From: VFMC01 sp046331225
GTDB taxonomy: Bacteria > Actinomycetota > Acidimicrobiia > Acidimicrobiales > Ilumatobacteraceae
Assembly (NCBI GenBank): GCA_046331225.1
Contig: JAXLRF010000004.1
Span: 579,137 to 643,136, forward strand
Direction of reading: 5' to 3'
DNA: 64,000 nucleotides
The position numbers and the translations under genes are program-made. Below, in pieces: positions 1 through 8,527 of the stretch. The notes under the pieces were generated by a model that was not told the DNA's origin, did not search any database, and saw only the letters and a list, made by a program, of their open reading frames with translations. Positions within the stretch are counted from its first letter, which is position 1, and every line of letters begins with the position of its first letter.

Positions 1-594
1 CTCAACCCCGAGTCGGCCGACGGCGTGCGCCTCATCGGCACCGACGGCAAGACCACGCTGTACAACGGCCGCACCGGCGAGCCGTACGACAACCCGGTCA
101 CCGTCGGCTACATGTACATCCTCAAGCTGGCCCACCTGGTCGACGACAAGATCCACGCTCGTTCGACCGGCCCGTACTCGATGATCACCCAGCAGCCGCT
201 GGGCGGTAAGGCGCAGTTCGGTGGTCAGCGCTTCGGTGAGATGGAGGTGTGGGCCCTCGAGGCCTACGGCGCGGCGTACTGCCTGCAGGAGCTGCTCACC
301 ATCAAGTCCGACGACGTGCTCGGTCGCGTGAAGGTGTACGAGTCGATCGTCAAGGGCGAGAACGTGCCCGAGCCGGGCATCCCCGAGAGCTTCAAGGTGC
401 TCATGAAGGAGATGCAGGCGCTCTGCCTCAACGTCGAGGTCCTCCAGGCCGACGGCACCGAGATCGAGATGCGCGAGATCGACGAGGACGTGTTCCGTGC
501 GGCCGAGGAGCTCGGCATCGACATCAGCCGCCCCGAGCGCGGCACCGACGACGACGATCGCGAGCGTGCTGCACGCCGCGAGCGGGCGTACTGA
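1..594 (+). CDS. rpoB: RNA polymerase β subunit, C-terminal part (5' truncated by window edge)
   Basis: The frame is open from base 1 and ends with TGA at 592-594, so only about the last 197 residues are present. They contain the nearly invariant C-terminal β segments: GYMYILKLAHLVDDKIHAR, then the GGKAQFGGQRFGEMEVWALEAYG stretch (key residues QFGGQR and GEMEVW), which contact β' in the core enzyme. The tail after about residue 150 of the visible part is acidic, then Arg-rich, and is not conserved. It is followed after 77 bases by rpoC on the same strand, the usual bacterial order. The rifampicin-binding region lies outside the window. Confidence 0.97.
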   Translation, partial: LNPESADGVRLIGTDGKTTLYNGRTGEPYDNPVTVGYMYILKLAHLVDDKIHARSTGPYSMITQQPLGGKAQFGGQRFGEMEVWALEAYGAAYCLQELLTIKSDDVLGRVKVYESIVKGENVPEPGIPESFKVLMKEMQALCLNVEVLQADGTEIEMREIDEDVFRAAEELGIDISRPERGTDDDDRERAARRERAY

Positions 595-671
595 CCTCTC
601 CGTCCCTCGACGGATATCCGAACTGACGACTGAACGACGACGACCGACGCGAGAGAGACGAGAGAGAACCG

Positions 672-3600
672 ATGCTTGACGTCAACATGTTCGACCAGCT
701 GAAGATCGGTCTGGCCACCGCCGACCAGATCCGCACGTGGTCGCACGGCGAGGTGAAGAAGCCCGAGACGATCAACTACCGCACGCTGCGTCCCGAGAAG
801 GACGGCCTGTTCTGCGAGAAGATCTTCGGGCCAACCCGCGACTGGGAGTGCTACTGCGGCAAGTACAAGCGCGTCCGCTTCAAGGGCATCATCTGCGAGC
901 GCTGTGGCGTCGAGGTCACCCGCTCGAAGGTGCGTCGCGAGCGCATGGGCCACATCGAGCTGAGCGCGCCCGTCGTGCACATCTGGTACCTCCGCGGCAC
1001 CCGCAGCTGGCTGGCGTACCTGCTGGCCGGCATCGAGCCGAAGGAAGAGCTGAAGGCCAAGCAGCTCGAGAAGGTCATCTACTTCGCGGCCAACCTCGTC
1101 ACCTTCGTCGACGAAGACGCGCGCCACGCGAACATGTCGACCCTCGAGGCCGAGTACCTCGAAGAGCGCGACGCGATCCAGAAAGAACTCGAGATCGCGA
1201 TCGACCGTCGCTACAAGGAGCTCGAGGACGAGGCCGCGAAGAGCGAGGCCGAGGGCGCCGATGCCCGCAAGCTGAAGAACACGGCCGAGAAGGAGATCCA
1301 GGCGATCCGCGATCGCTACGAGATGGAGCTCGACCTGCTGCAGCGCACGTGGGACGAGTTCCGCAAGCTCCACGGCCGCCTCATCATCGACGACGAGCTG
1401 CTGTGGCGTGAGCTGCGCGACCGCTACGGCGACTACTTCGAGGGTGGCACCGGCGCCGACGCGATCAAGGCGCTCATCGACCGCATCGACTTCGACGAGG
1501 AGGAGCGCAAGCTCCGCGACGCGATCGACACCACCACGTCGGGCCGCAAGCCGCTCAGCGCCCAGCGCAAGCAGAAGGCGATCAAGCGCCTGAAGATCGT
1601 CGCCTCGTTCAACAAGCGCGACGAGAACGGCCGTCGGATCAACGATCCCAAGGCGATGATCCTCGACGTGGTGCCGGTGATCCCGCCCGAGCTGCGCCCG
1701 ATGGTCCAGCTCGACGGTGGCCGCTTCGCCACGTCGGACCTCAACGACCTGTACCGCCGCGTCATCAACCGCAACAACCGTCTGAAGCGTCTGCTCGACC
1801 TCGGCGCGCCCGAGATCATCGTGAACAACGAAAAGCGCATGCTGCAGGAGGCCGTCGACGCGCTGTTCGACAACGGTCGTCGTGGCCGCCCGGTCACGGG
1901 CCCCGGCAACCGTCCGCTCAAGTCGCTGTCCGACATGCTGAAGGGCAAGCAGGGCCGCTTCCGTCAGAACCTGCTCGGCAAGCGCGTCGACTACTCGGGC
2001 CGTTCGGTCATCGTGGCCGGCCCGACGCTGAAGCTGCACCAGTGCGGTCTGCCGAAGCTGATGGCCCTCGAGCTGTTCAAGCCGTTCGTGATGAAGCGTC
2101 TGGTCGACCAGGAACTCGCGCAGAACATCAAGAGCGCGAAGCGCATGGTCGAGCGTCGCCGCCCGCAGGTGTGGGACGTGCTCGAGGACGTCATCAAGGA
2201 GCACCCGGTGCTCCTCAACCGTGCACCCACGCTGCACCGCCTCGGCATCCAGGCCTTCGAGCCGGTGCTGGTCGAGGGCAAGGCCCTGCAGATCCACCCG
2301 CTGGTCTGCACCGCCTTCAACGCCGACTTCGACGGTGACCAGATGGCCATCCACGTGCCGCTGTCGGCCGAGGCCCAGGCCGAGGCCCGCGTGCTGATGC
2401 TCAGCGCGAACAACATCCTCTCGCCGGCGTCGGGTCGCCCGATCGTCACCCCGAGCCAGGACCTGATCATCGGTGGCTACTACCTCACCGAGGAGCTCGA
2501 CGCCGTCGGCACGGCGCCTCGCGTGTACCGCCACCTGTGGGAGGTGCTGCGTGCGCTCGACGAGGGCTCGCTGAACATCCACGAGAAGATCACGATGCGC
2601 CGCAACGAGATCATCAAGGGTGTCGAGAGCAAGCAGTTCGACACCACGCCGGGCCGCCTGCTGTTCGAGGAGGCGCTGCCGGCCGACTACCCGTCGCGCT
2701 TCGGCCACATCGACGAGCTCGTCAAGAAGAAGGAGATGGGCGTCATCGTCGAGCGCCTCTCCGACAACTACAAGAAGAGCGAGGTCGCTGCGGCCCTCGA
2801 TGCGATCAAGAACGTCTGCTACCGCTGGGCGGCGCAGAGCGGTCTCACCGTGTCGATCGACGACGTGAAGACGCCGAAGGCCAAGAAGGAGATCCTCGAC
2901 AAGCACGAGTCGCAGGCCGACAAGGTCGAGACGCAGTTCAAGCGCGGCATCATCACCGACGGCGAGCGCCGCCAGCAGGAGGTCCGCATCTGGACCGACG
3001 CCACGGCCGAGGTGCAGAAGGCGATGGAGGCCGAGTTCAAGGCCCAGCGCTTCAACCCGATCGACATGATGGTCGGCTCGGGTGCCCGAGGGAACATGAC
3101 CCAGATGCGCCAGATCGCCGGCATGCGCGGCCTCGTGGCCAACCCCCGTGGTGACATGATCCCGCGCCCGATCAAGAAGAACTTCCGTGAGGGCCTCGAG
3201 ACCCTCGAGTACTTCATCGCCACGCCGGGCGCCCGCAAGGGTCTGGTCGACACGGCGCTGCGTACCGCCGACTCGGGCTACCTGACCCGCCGTCTCGTCG
3301 ACGTCGCCCAGGAGCTGATCATCCGCGAGCTCGACTGCGGCACCAACCTCGGTGTCTGGATCGAGCACGTTGCGGCCGACACGGCCAACAAGCGTGCGTA
3401 CCTCGAGACCAAGCTCTTCGGTCGTGCCCTGCTGCAGGACATCACCCTCAGCGACGGCACGGTGCTCACGAAGAACACCCTCGTCGGCGATCCCGAGATG
3501 GCCGCGCTGCGCGACGATCCGGCGATCAACCGGGTGCGCGTGCGCTCGGTGCTCACCTGCGACGCCGAGCTCGGCGTGTGCGCGCTGTGCTACGGCCGGT

Positions 3601-4559
3601 CGCTCGCGACGGGCAAGGCGATCGAGCTCGGCGAGGCCGTCGGCGTCATCGCCGCCCAGTCGATCGGTGAGCCCGGTACCCAGCTGACGATGCGTACCTT
3701 CCACACCGGTGGTGTGGCGGGCAAGGACATCGCCGGTGGTCTGCCCCGCGTCGTCGAGCTCTTCGAGGCTCGCACGCCGCGTGGTTCGGCCCGCCTCGCC
3801 CGTGCGTCGGGCGTGGTGCGCATCGCCGAGGACGAGGGCAAGGGCATCCCCGTGACGGTCGTCGACGACCAGGGCGAGGAGCACACCGTGGTGCTGCCGA
3901 CCGGCAGCCGCCCGATCGTGGTCGACGGCCAGGAGGTCAAGGCCGGCGATCCGATCACCGACGGTCCCTTCGATCCGAAGGAGATCATGGAGATCAAGGG
4001 CATCCGCGAGACCCAGCTGTACCTCGTGGAAGAGGTCCAGAAGGTGTACCGCGACCAGGGTGTGTCGATCCACGACAAGCACATCGAGCTGATCGTGCGC
4101 CAGATGACCCGCCGCATCGGCGTGCAGGAGCCCGGCGACACCGGCTTCCTGCCCGGCGAGCGTGCCGACGCCAAGGTGTTCCGTGACACCAACAAGCGGA
4201 TGGTCGAGGAGGGTCAGAAGCCCGCCGAAGGCCGCCCGGAGATCATGGGCATCACCAAGGCGTCGCTCGCGACGGAGAGCTGGCTGTCGGCCGCCTCGTT
4301 CCAGGAGACCACCCGAGTGCTCACCGAGGCCGCCATCGACGGTCGCGGCGACAGCCTCCTCGGTCTCAAGGAGAACATCATCATCGGCAAGCTGATCCCT
4401 GCCGGTACGGGCATGATGCACTACCGCCAGTTCGGCATCGACGCCCCGGAGTACCAGCCGATGACGTCGTACTCGAGCGACTTCGACGAGGATCCGGCTG
4501 CCTGGCTGAGCAACATCCACGGCACCTATTCCACCGACGAGCCCGCCGTCGAGGCCTGA
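672..4559 (+). CDS. rpoC: DNA-directed RNA polymerase β' subunit
   Basis: Encodes the 1295-residue β' catalytic subunit of RNA polymerase, the usual actinobacterial length. The N-terminal zinc-binding region (Cys residues around 60-90, including ECYCG and CERCG) is intact. The active-site loop NADFDGDQM is at about residues 550-558, giving the Mg-binding aspartates D552, D554 and D556. The rifampicin-independent β' signatures near the C-terminus are present (GEPGTQLTMRTFHTGG). The ATG at 672 follows a purine-rich GAGAGA run, and its product begins MLDVNMFDQLKIGLA as in actinobacterial homologues. It is probably cotranscribed with rpoB and is followed by a clear hairpin terminator. Confidence 0.99.
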   Translation: MLDVNMFDQLKIGLATADQIRTWSHGEVKKPETINYRTLRPEKDGLFCEKIFGPTRDWECYCGKYKRVRFKGIICERCGVEVTRSKVRRERMGHIELSAPVVHIWYLRGTRSWLAYLLAGIEPKEELKAKQLEKVIYFAANLVTFVDEDARHANMSTLEAEYLEERDAIQKELEIAIDRRYKELEDEAAKSEAEGADARKLKNTAEKEIQAIRDRYEMELDLLQRTWDEFRKLHGRLIIDDELLWRELRDRYGDYFEGGTGADAIKALIDRIDFDEEERKLRDAIDTTTSGRKPLSAQRKQKAIKRLKIVASFNKRDENGRRINDPKAMILDVVPVIPPELRPMVQLDGGRFATSDLNDLYRRVINRNNRLKRLLDLGAPEIIVNNEKRMLQEAVDALFDNGRRGRPVTGPGNRPLKSLSDMLKGKQGRFRQNLLGKRVDYSGRSVIVAGPTLKLHQCGLPKLMALELFKPFVMKRLVDQELAQNIKSAKRMVERRRPQVWDVLEDVIKEHPVLLNRAPTLHRLGIQAFEPVLVEGKALQIHPLVCTAFNADFDGDQMAIHVPLSAEAQAEARVLMLSANNILSPASGRPIVTPSQDLIIGGYYLTEELDAVGTAPRVYRHLWEVLRALDEGSLNIHEKITMRRNEIIKGVESKQFDTTPGRLLFEEALPADYPSRFGHIDELVKKKEMGVIVERLSDNYKKSEVAAALDAIKNVCYRWAAQSGLTVSIDDVKTPKAKKEILDKHESQADKVETQFKRGIITDGERRQQEVRIWTDATAEVQKAMEAEFKAQRFNPIDMMVGSGARGNMTQMRQIAGMRGLVANPRGDMIPRPIKKNFREGLETLEYFIATPGARKGLVDTALRTADSGYLTRRLVDVAQELIIRELDCGTNLGVWIEHVAADTANKRAYLETKLFGRALLQDITLSDGTVLTKNTLVGDPEMAALRDDPAINRVRVRSVLTCDAELGVCALCYGRSLATGKAIELGEAVGVIAAQSIGEPGTQLTMRTFHTGGVAGKDIAGGLPRVVELFEARTPRGSARLARASGVVRIAEDEGKGIPVTVVDDQGEEHTVVLPTGSRPIVVDGQEVKAGDPITDGPFDPKEIMEIKGIRETQLYLVEEVQKVYRDQGVSIHDKHIELIVRQMTRRIGVQEPGDTGFLPGERADAKVFRDTNKRMVEEGQKPAEGRPEIMGITKASLATESWLSAASFQETTRVLTEAAIDGRGDSLLGLKENIIIGKLIPAGTGMMHYRQFGIDAPEYQPMTSYSSDFDEDPAAWLSNIHGTYSTDEPAVEA

Positions 4560-4587
4560 ACCGGCCTGATCACGCGCTGATCTGCTC

Positions 4588-4624
4588 GAACGGGGCACGC
4601 ATCCGAGGGGTGCGTGCCCCGTTC
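4588..4624 (+). terminator. Hairpin terminator after rpoC
   Basis: A perfect 14-bp inverted repeat (arms 4588-4601 and 4611-4624, GAACGGGGCACGCA and its complement) has a 9-base loop. It lies 28 bases after the rpoC stop and is followed by a short T run (GGCGTTTTCGG). It looks like an intrinsic terminator that closes rpoBC. Confidence 0.85.
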
Positions 4625-4698
4625 GGCGTTTTCGGTTCCGCCACGGCCGATCTGCTGCGAGACTGTGGGCTCCGTCCCGCTCGACAAGGAGAACCGCC

Positions 4699-4875
4699 GT
4701 GGGTTTGCTCGACAAGGTGAAGGGCCTGGCCAAGGGCCGCGAGAAGCAGATCAAGCAGGGCATCGACCAGGTCGCGAAGGTGGTCGAGCAGAAGACCCCC
4801 GATCAGCACGACGGCAAGGTCGACCAGGCGGCCGAGAAGGCCAAGCAGTTCGTCGACAAGCTCGACGACAAGTAG
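4699..4875 (+). CDS. MT0933-like antitoxin-family small protein
   Basis: A 58-residue, Lys/Asp/Gln-rich helical protein starting MGLLDKVKGLAKG and ending KQFVDKLDDK. The pattern 'M-G-(L/F)-x-D-K' followed by repeated amphipathic Lys/Asp helices matches the MT0933/Rv0909 family, annotated as antitoxin-like in mycobacteria. The GTG start is set by a strong Shine-Dalgarno sequence AAGGAG at 4686-4691, 7 bases upstream. No toxin gene is adjacent, so a toxin-antitoxin role is unsupported here. It may simply be a small stress-type helical protein. It lies alone between rpoC and rpsL. Confidence 0.75.
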   Translation: MGLLDKVKGLAKGREKQIKQGIDQVAKVVEQKTPDQHDGKVDQAAEKAKQFVDKLDDK

Positions 4876-5014
4876 GAGCCGAGGCGGGAGCCGCTCTCGC
4901 ACGATCTCCTCGACATCCCAGCTCATCTCACCTGCTTGACACGCCGATACCGCACCTGGACGGTCGCGGATCGTCGGGTGGCCTCACGGCTCCGGCGTGG
5001 ACGAAGGGGCGAGC

Positions 5015-5170
5015 ATGCGGGCATTCCATCACCAGGGTCATTCCGGGCACGGCCACGTCGCCGCTGACCCGCTGGCGCACCACGACGCACGGCAGCACCA
5101 CACCGGCCGGGCCACGCCGTGGTTCGTGCTCGCCGCCGTGGCGTTCCTCGCCGCGCTGAGCGTCCACTGA
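5015..5170 (+). CDS. Small histidine-rich single-span membrane protein (hypothetical)
   Basis: An open frame of 51 codons from ATG at 5015 to TGA at 5168-5170. The N-terminal 30 residues carry nine of its ten histidines (HHQGHSGHGH, HH, QHH). Residues about 35-50 form a hydrophobic stretch (WFVLAAVAFLAALSV) long enough for one membrane span. An AAGGGG element at about 5003-5008 is a plausible ribosome site, and third positions are strongly GC as in real genes here. I recognise no family. A metal-binding membrane microprotein is the obvious reading, but this is inference. Confidence 0.5.
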   Translation: MRAFHHQGHSGHGHVAADPLAHHDARQHHTGRATPWFVLAAVAFLAALSVH

Positions 5171-5277
5171 CCGTCCGCTGACCGTCCGCGTTCTGCGACG
5201 CTCCCGGACCGTCACGCGACCCCACTCGGCTCGCGGGACCTCGCGCGACATCGCGCGACATCGCGCGGGGTCGCGGG

Positions 5278-5307
5278 TTGGCGCGGTCGATCGCGCGCCT
5301 CTAACAT
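5278..5307 (+). promoter_or_regulatory. Probable σ70-type promoter for rpsL-rpsG
   Basis: TTGGCG at 5278-5283 and TAACAT at 5302-5307 are separated by 18 bases. This is the best -35/-10 pair in the rpoC-rpsL gap. It would give a leader of roughly 55-60 bases before rpsL. The 40 bases upstream are three near-direct copies of TCGCGCGACA. Confidence 0.6.
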
Positions 5308-5318
5308 TGCAGGGTCCT

Positions 5319-5336
5319 GCGCGGAGGTGTCCGCGC
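5319..5336 (+). promoter_or_regulatory. Leader hairpin upstream of rpsL
   Basis: A perfect 7-bp stem GCGCGGA/TCCGCGC with a GGTG loop lies in the predicted rpsL 5' leader, 35 bases before the start codon. It could be a ribosomal-protein autoregulatory element, but no known consensus is recognised. Confidence 0.4.
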
Positions 5337-5371
5337 CCTGTCGCCCGACAGACGTTCGCAGAGGTAGACGC

Positions 5372-5743
5372 GTGCCCACGATTCAGCAGCTGGTCCGTCA
5401 GGGCCGGTCCACGAAGTTCTCGAAGACCAAGACGCCGGCCCTGAAGGGGTCTCCGCAGCGTCGTGGTGTGTGCACCCGCGTGTACACCAACACCCCGAAG
5501 AAGCCGAACTCGGCGCTCCGCAAGGTGGCCCGTGTCCGTCTGTCGAGCGGTGTCGAGATCACGGCCTACATCCCGGGCGAGGGCCACAACCTGCAGGAGC
5601 ACTCGATCGTGCTCGTGCGTGGTGGCCGTGTCCGCGACCTGCCGGGCGTCCGTTACAAGATCATCCGTGGCGCGCTCGACGCCGCCGGGGTGAAGAACCG
5701 CAAGCAGGCCCGTAGCCGCTACGGCGCCAAGGCCGCCAAGTAA
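5372..5743 (+). CDS. rpsL: 30S ribosomal protein S12
   Basis: 123 residues, the normal S12 length, decoding-centre protein of the small subunit. The GTG at 5372 gives the conserved N-terminus (M)PTIQQLVRQG; a longer frame upstream adds only non-conserved residues. The conserved motifs TPKKPNSALRK (K43) and PGEGHNLQEHS are intact. The loop usually written GRVKDLPG reads GRVRDLPG, so position 88 (M. tuberculosis numbering) is Arg (CGC at 5633-5635) rather than Lys. GAGGTAG just upstream is the likely ribosome site. It is followed 29 bases later by rpsG. Confidence 0.98.
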   Translation: MPTIQQLVRQGRSTKFSKTKTPALKGSPQRRGVCTRVYTNTPKKPNSALRKVARVRLSSGVEITAYIPGEGHNLQEHSIVLVRGGRVRDLPGVRYKIIRGALDAAGVKNRKQARSRYGAKAAK

Positions 5744-5772
5744 TCGGCCCGGGTTGAGAAGGAAGATCGAAG

Positions 5773-6243
5773 ATGCCTCGTAAGGGTCCCGCCCAGCGCC
5801 GCGAACTGCTGCCCGATCCGCTGTACCGGTCGCTGCTCGTCTCGCAGCTCGTCAACAAGGTGATGCTGCACGGCAAGCGCACCGTCGCCGAGCGCATCGT
5901 GTACGACGCGCTGAAGATCGTCGAGGAGAAGAGCGGCGCCGAGCCGATCGCCACCCTCAAGCGTGCGATCGACAACATCAAGCCGCCGCTCGAGGTCAAG
6001 AGCCGCCGCGTCGGTGGTGCGAGCTACCAGGTGCCGGTCGAGGTTCGTCCCCGCCGTGCCAACACCCTCGCGATCCGCTGGCTGGTCGACTTCAGCCGCA
6101 AGCGTCGTGAGAAGACGATGGCCGAGTGCCTCGCCGGTGAGCTGCTCGACGCTGCCAACGGTCTGGGCGCTGCGATCAAGCGTCGCGACGACATGCAGAA
6201 GATGGCCGAGAGCAACAAGGCGTTCGCCCACTACCGCTGGTGA
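5773..6243 (+). CDS. rpsG: 30S ribosomal protein S7
   Basis: 156 residues, full length. S7 nucleates assembly of the 30S head and binds the 3' domain of 16S rRNA. The start MPRKGPAQRRE is typical of actinobacterial S7, and the segments NKVMLHGKRTVAERIVYDAL and VGGASYQVPVEVRP are diagnostic. GAGAAGGAAG about 10 bases upstream is a good ribosome site. Together with rpsL it forms a two-gene transcription unit ended by a strong terminator; fusA and tuf, which usually complete this operon, are absent downstream. Confidence 0.98.
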   Translation: MPRKGPAQRRELLPDPLYRSLLVSQLVNKVMLHGKRTVAERIVYDALKIVEEKSGAEPIATLKRAIDNIKPPLEVKSRRVGGASYQVPVEVRPRRANTLAIRWLVDFSRKRREKTMAECLAGELLDAANGLGAAIKRRDDMQKMAESNKAFAHYRW

Positions 6244-6274
6244 TCGCCGGCCCCCGGGCCAGCCACGAACTCGA

Positions 6275-6300
6275 CGAACCCGCCCGCGAGGGCGGGTTCG
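6275..6300 (+). terminator. Hairpin terminator after rpsG
   Basis: A perfect 11-bp stem (6275-6285 CGAACCCGCCC with 6290-6300) closed by a GCGA tetraloop, followed by TCCGTTTTCC. It lies 31 bases after the rpsG stop and would end the rpsL-rpsG unit. Confidence 0.88.
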
Positions 6301-6355
6301 TCCGTTTTCCGGGTTCCTCGGAACCGCCGGGCCTCGGCGTGACGTCCAACGCCGC

Positions 6356-8476
6356 ATGATGCGCACCCGCACTCCTCGAACCGGCCGGACGGCCCCGCTC
6401 ACGTGGGCGGCGATCGCGGCGGTCGCCGTCGCCTCGCTCGCCGGCTGTGTGGCGGACGATCCCGACGCGGCTCCCAGCACCACCCACTCGACGGGCACCA
6501 CCGACGGGTCCGACGCGACCGGCACGACCGACGGTTCGGGCACGACCGACACCACCGATGGTGCGGTCACCGATCCGACCGTGCGACCCACCTTCGGCCG
6601 GTCGCGGCTGACGTTCTTCAGCGACTGCCCGGGACTGCTCGACTACCTGCGCACCGAGTCGTCGGCCCGCGTGACCGCCTGGGGACTCGGATACGGCGGC
6701 TACCCGTACTGGCGCGGCGGCCCGATGCCGATGGCCGCCGCCGAGGATGCGGCGAGCACGGTCGGCGGCATGGAGGCCCCGACGGCGGTGCCCGACACCA
6801 CGGCGGCGGGCGCCGGTGGCTACTCGACCACCAACACCCAGGAGGTCGGCGTCGACGAGGGCGACATCGTCGAGACGAACGGGTCGCAGGTGTTCGTCGC
6901 CTCGACCGACGGCGTGCGCGTGATCGACGTGGCGAGCTCGCGGGTGATCGACACCCTCGACCTGCCCGACGGTACGCATCAACTGCTGCTCGACGGCGAC
7001 CGCCTCCTCGTGATCACCACCACCTGGACCGGTGTGGAGGACACGGTCGTGTCGTTGTTCGACGTGGCCGACCCGTCGAACGCGTCGCTCGTGCGACGCA
7101 CCCACCTCGAGGGCAACATCGTCGCCACCCGCGCCGTCGACGGGACGGCCCGTCTGGTGCTGTCGTCGTCGATCGCCGCGCGGTTGCCGTTCGTGTACCC
7201 CGACCAGTTCGGCATGAACGAGGACCGGGCGCTCGCCGAGAACCGTCGGATCATCGCCGAGAGCTCGATCGAGGAGTGGATGCCGCGCTGGTTCGAGGAG
7301 GGCGCCGACGGCTCGTTCGGCTCGATGAGCGCCTCGCTCGACTGTGTGAACGTCGCAGCACCGCAGACCTTCGCCGGGCTCGGTATCTCGTGGATCGCCA
7401 CGGTCGACCTGCACGCCGACACCAGCCCGGTGGGCACCGCCGGCATCGTGTCGAACAGCGACACGGTCTACGCGTCGGCGTCGAACATCTACCTCGCCAC
7501 CCAGCCGTGGGACTGGTACAACCCGATGGCCGACGTGGCGTCGCCATCGGAGCAGCCGCCCACGCTGATCCACCAGTTCGCGCTCGGCGACGACGGTTCG
7601 GCCCGTTGGGTCGCCTCGGGTGAGGTGCCGGGCCGATTGCTGAACCAGTTCGCGATGAGCGAACTCGACGGCGATCTGCGGGTGGCCTCGACGCTCGACG
7701 ACTGGACCGGCAGCGGCACGAGCGAGTCGATGGTGACCGTCCTGCGACCGGCCGACGGCGAGCTGACCCGGATCGGCCAGGTGACCGGTCTCGGCACCGA
7801 CGAGCAGATCTACGCGGTGCGATTCCTCGGCACGCAGGCCTATGTCGTCACCTTCCGCCAGGTGGATCCGCTGTACGTGATCGACCTCGCCGACCCGACC
7901 AACCCGACGGTGACCGGCGAGCTGAAGATCCCCGGCTACTCGGCCTACCTGCACCCCGTGGGCGACGGGCTGCTGCTCGGTGTCGGTCAGGACGCCGACC
8001 TGTCGGGCAGCACGAGCGGCACCAAGCTGTCGTTGTTCGACGTGTCGGACCCCGCCAACCCGCAGCTGCTGTCGTCGCTGAAGATCGGCGGCTACAGCGA
8101 AGCCGAGTGGGACCACCACGCGTTCCTGTACTGGGCCGAGGACGGCACGATCGTGATCCCGGCCTCGCCGTGGTGGGGCTCGTGCGGCTTCGGCGAGGCC
8201 TGCCTGGCCGATCAGCTGAACCGCAACGGCGCCGGTGGTGTGGTCGTCGCGCAGGTGCAGGGCACCCAGCTGGTGGGCCGTGGCGTGATCGAGCAGAACC
8301 CGACCAGCACCGACGGCTGCTGGAACGCGCTGCAGCGCTCGCTCGTGATCGGGTCGGAGATCGTGACCGTCGGCCTCGACCAGGTGCAGTTCAACGACCG
8401 GTCGACGCTGGCCGTCCGCGACAGTGCCTCGTGGGGCGACGCCGACCAGTACGGCTGCATGTACTACGCCGCCTGA
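6356..8476 (+). CDS. Secreted β-propeller-domain lipoprotein
   Basis: 706 residues. The N-terminus has a basic segment, a hydrophobic helix and the lipobox LAGC (Cys31), so it should be a lipid-anchored exported protein. A Thr/Ser/Asp/Gly linker (about residues 35-75, repeats of TTDGS) follows. The remainder matches the family of actinobacterial and archaeal secreted proteins with a C-terminal β-propeller distantly related to WD40 (COG4880-type). A hallmark segment is EVGVDEGDIVETNGSQVFVA, and later blades carry repeated motifs of the type LFDVSDPxNPQLL. The function of this family is unknown. The frame stays open upstream into rpsG, but ATG 6356 directly precedes the signal peptide and is the sensible start. 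Confidence 0.85.
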   Translation: MMRTRTPRTGRTAPLTWAAIAAVAVASLAGCVADDPDAAPSTTHSTGTTDGSDATGTTDGSGTTDTTDGAVTDPTVRPTFGRSRLTFFSDCPGLLDYLRTESSARVTAWGLGYGGYPYWRGGPMPMAAAEDAASTVGGMEAPTAVPDTTAAGAGGYSTTNTQEVGVDEGDIVETNGSQVFVASTDGVRVIDVASSRVIDTLDLPDGTHQLLLDGDRLLVITTTWTGVEDTVVSLFDVADPSNASLVRRTHLEGNIVATRAVDGTARLVLSSSIAARLPFVYPDQFGMNEDRALAENRRIIAESSIEEWMPRWFEEGADGSFGSMSASLDCVNVAAPQTFAGLGISWIATVDLHADTSPVGTAGIVSNSDTVYASASNIYLATQPWDWYNPMADVASPSEQPPTLIHQFALGDDGSARWVASGEVPGRLLNQFAMSELDGDLRVASTLDDWTGSGTSESMVTVLRPADGELTRIGQVTGLGTDEQIYAVRFLGTQAYVVTFRQVDPLYVIDLADPTNPTVTGELKIPGYSAYLHPVGDGLLLGVGQDADLSGSTSGTKLSLFDVSDPANPQLLSSLKIGGYSEAEWDHHAFLYWAEDGTIVIPASPWWGSCGFGEACLADQLNRNGAGGVVVAQVQGTQLVGRGVIEQNPTSTDGCWNALQRSLVIGSEIVTVGLDQVQFNDRSTLAVRDSASWGDADQYGCMYYAA

Positions 8477-8527
8477 GCACACGTCGATGCCCGGCGAGCG
8501 GTGCGGGCCGACTGCCAACATGGGGAG

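Noticed and set aside
264..4763. 1499-codon open frame antisense to rpoB and rpoC
   Set aside because: It mirrors strongly conserved rpoC codons, has Arg/Leu/Asp/Val/His-heavy composition and no recognisable motif. High GC makes long antisense frames common.
4699..4875. Toxin-antitoxin module
   Set aside because: Only the MT0933-like protein is present; the next small gene is a His-rich membrane protein, not a recognisable toxin.
4936..4941. TTGACA as a promoter for the His-rich gene
   Set aside because: No acceptable -10 hexamer is found 16-18 bases downstream.
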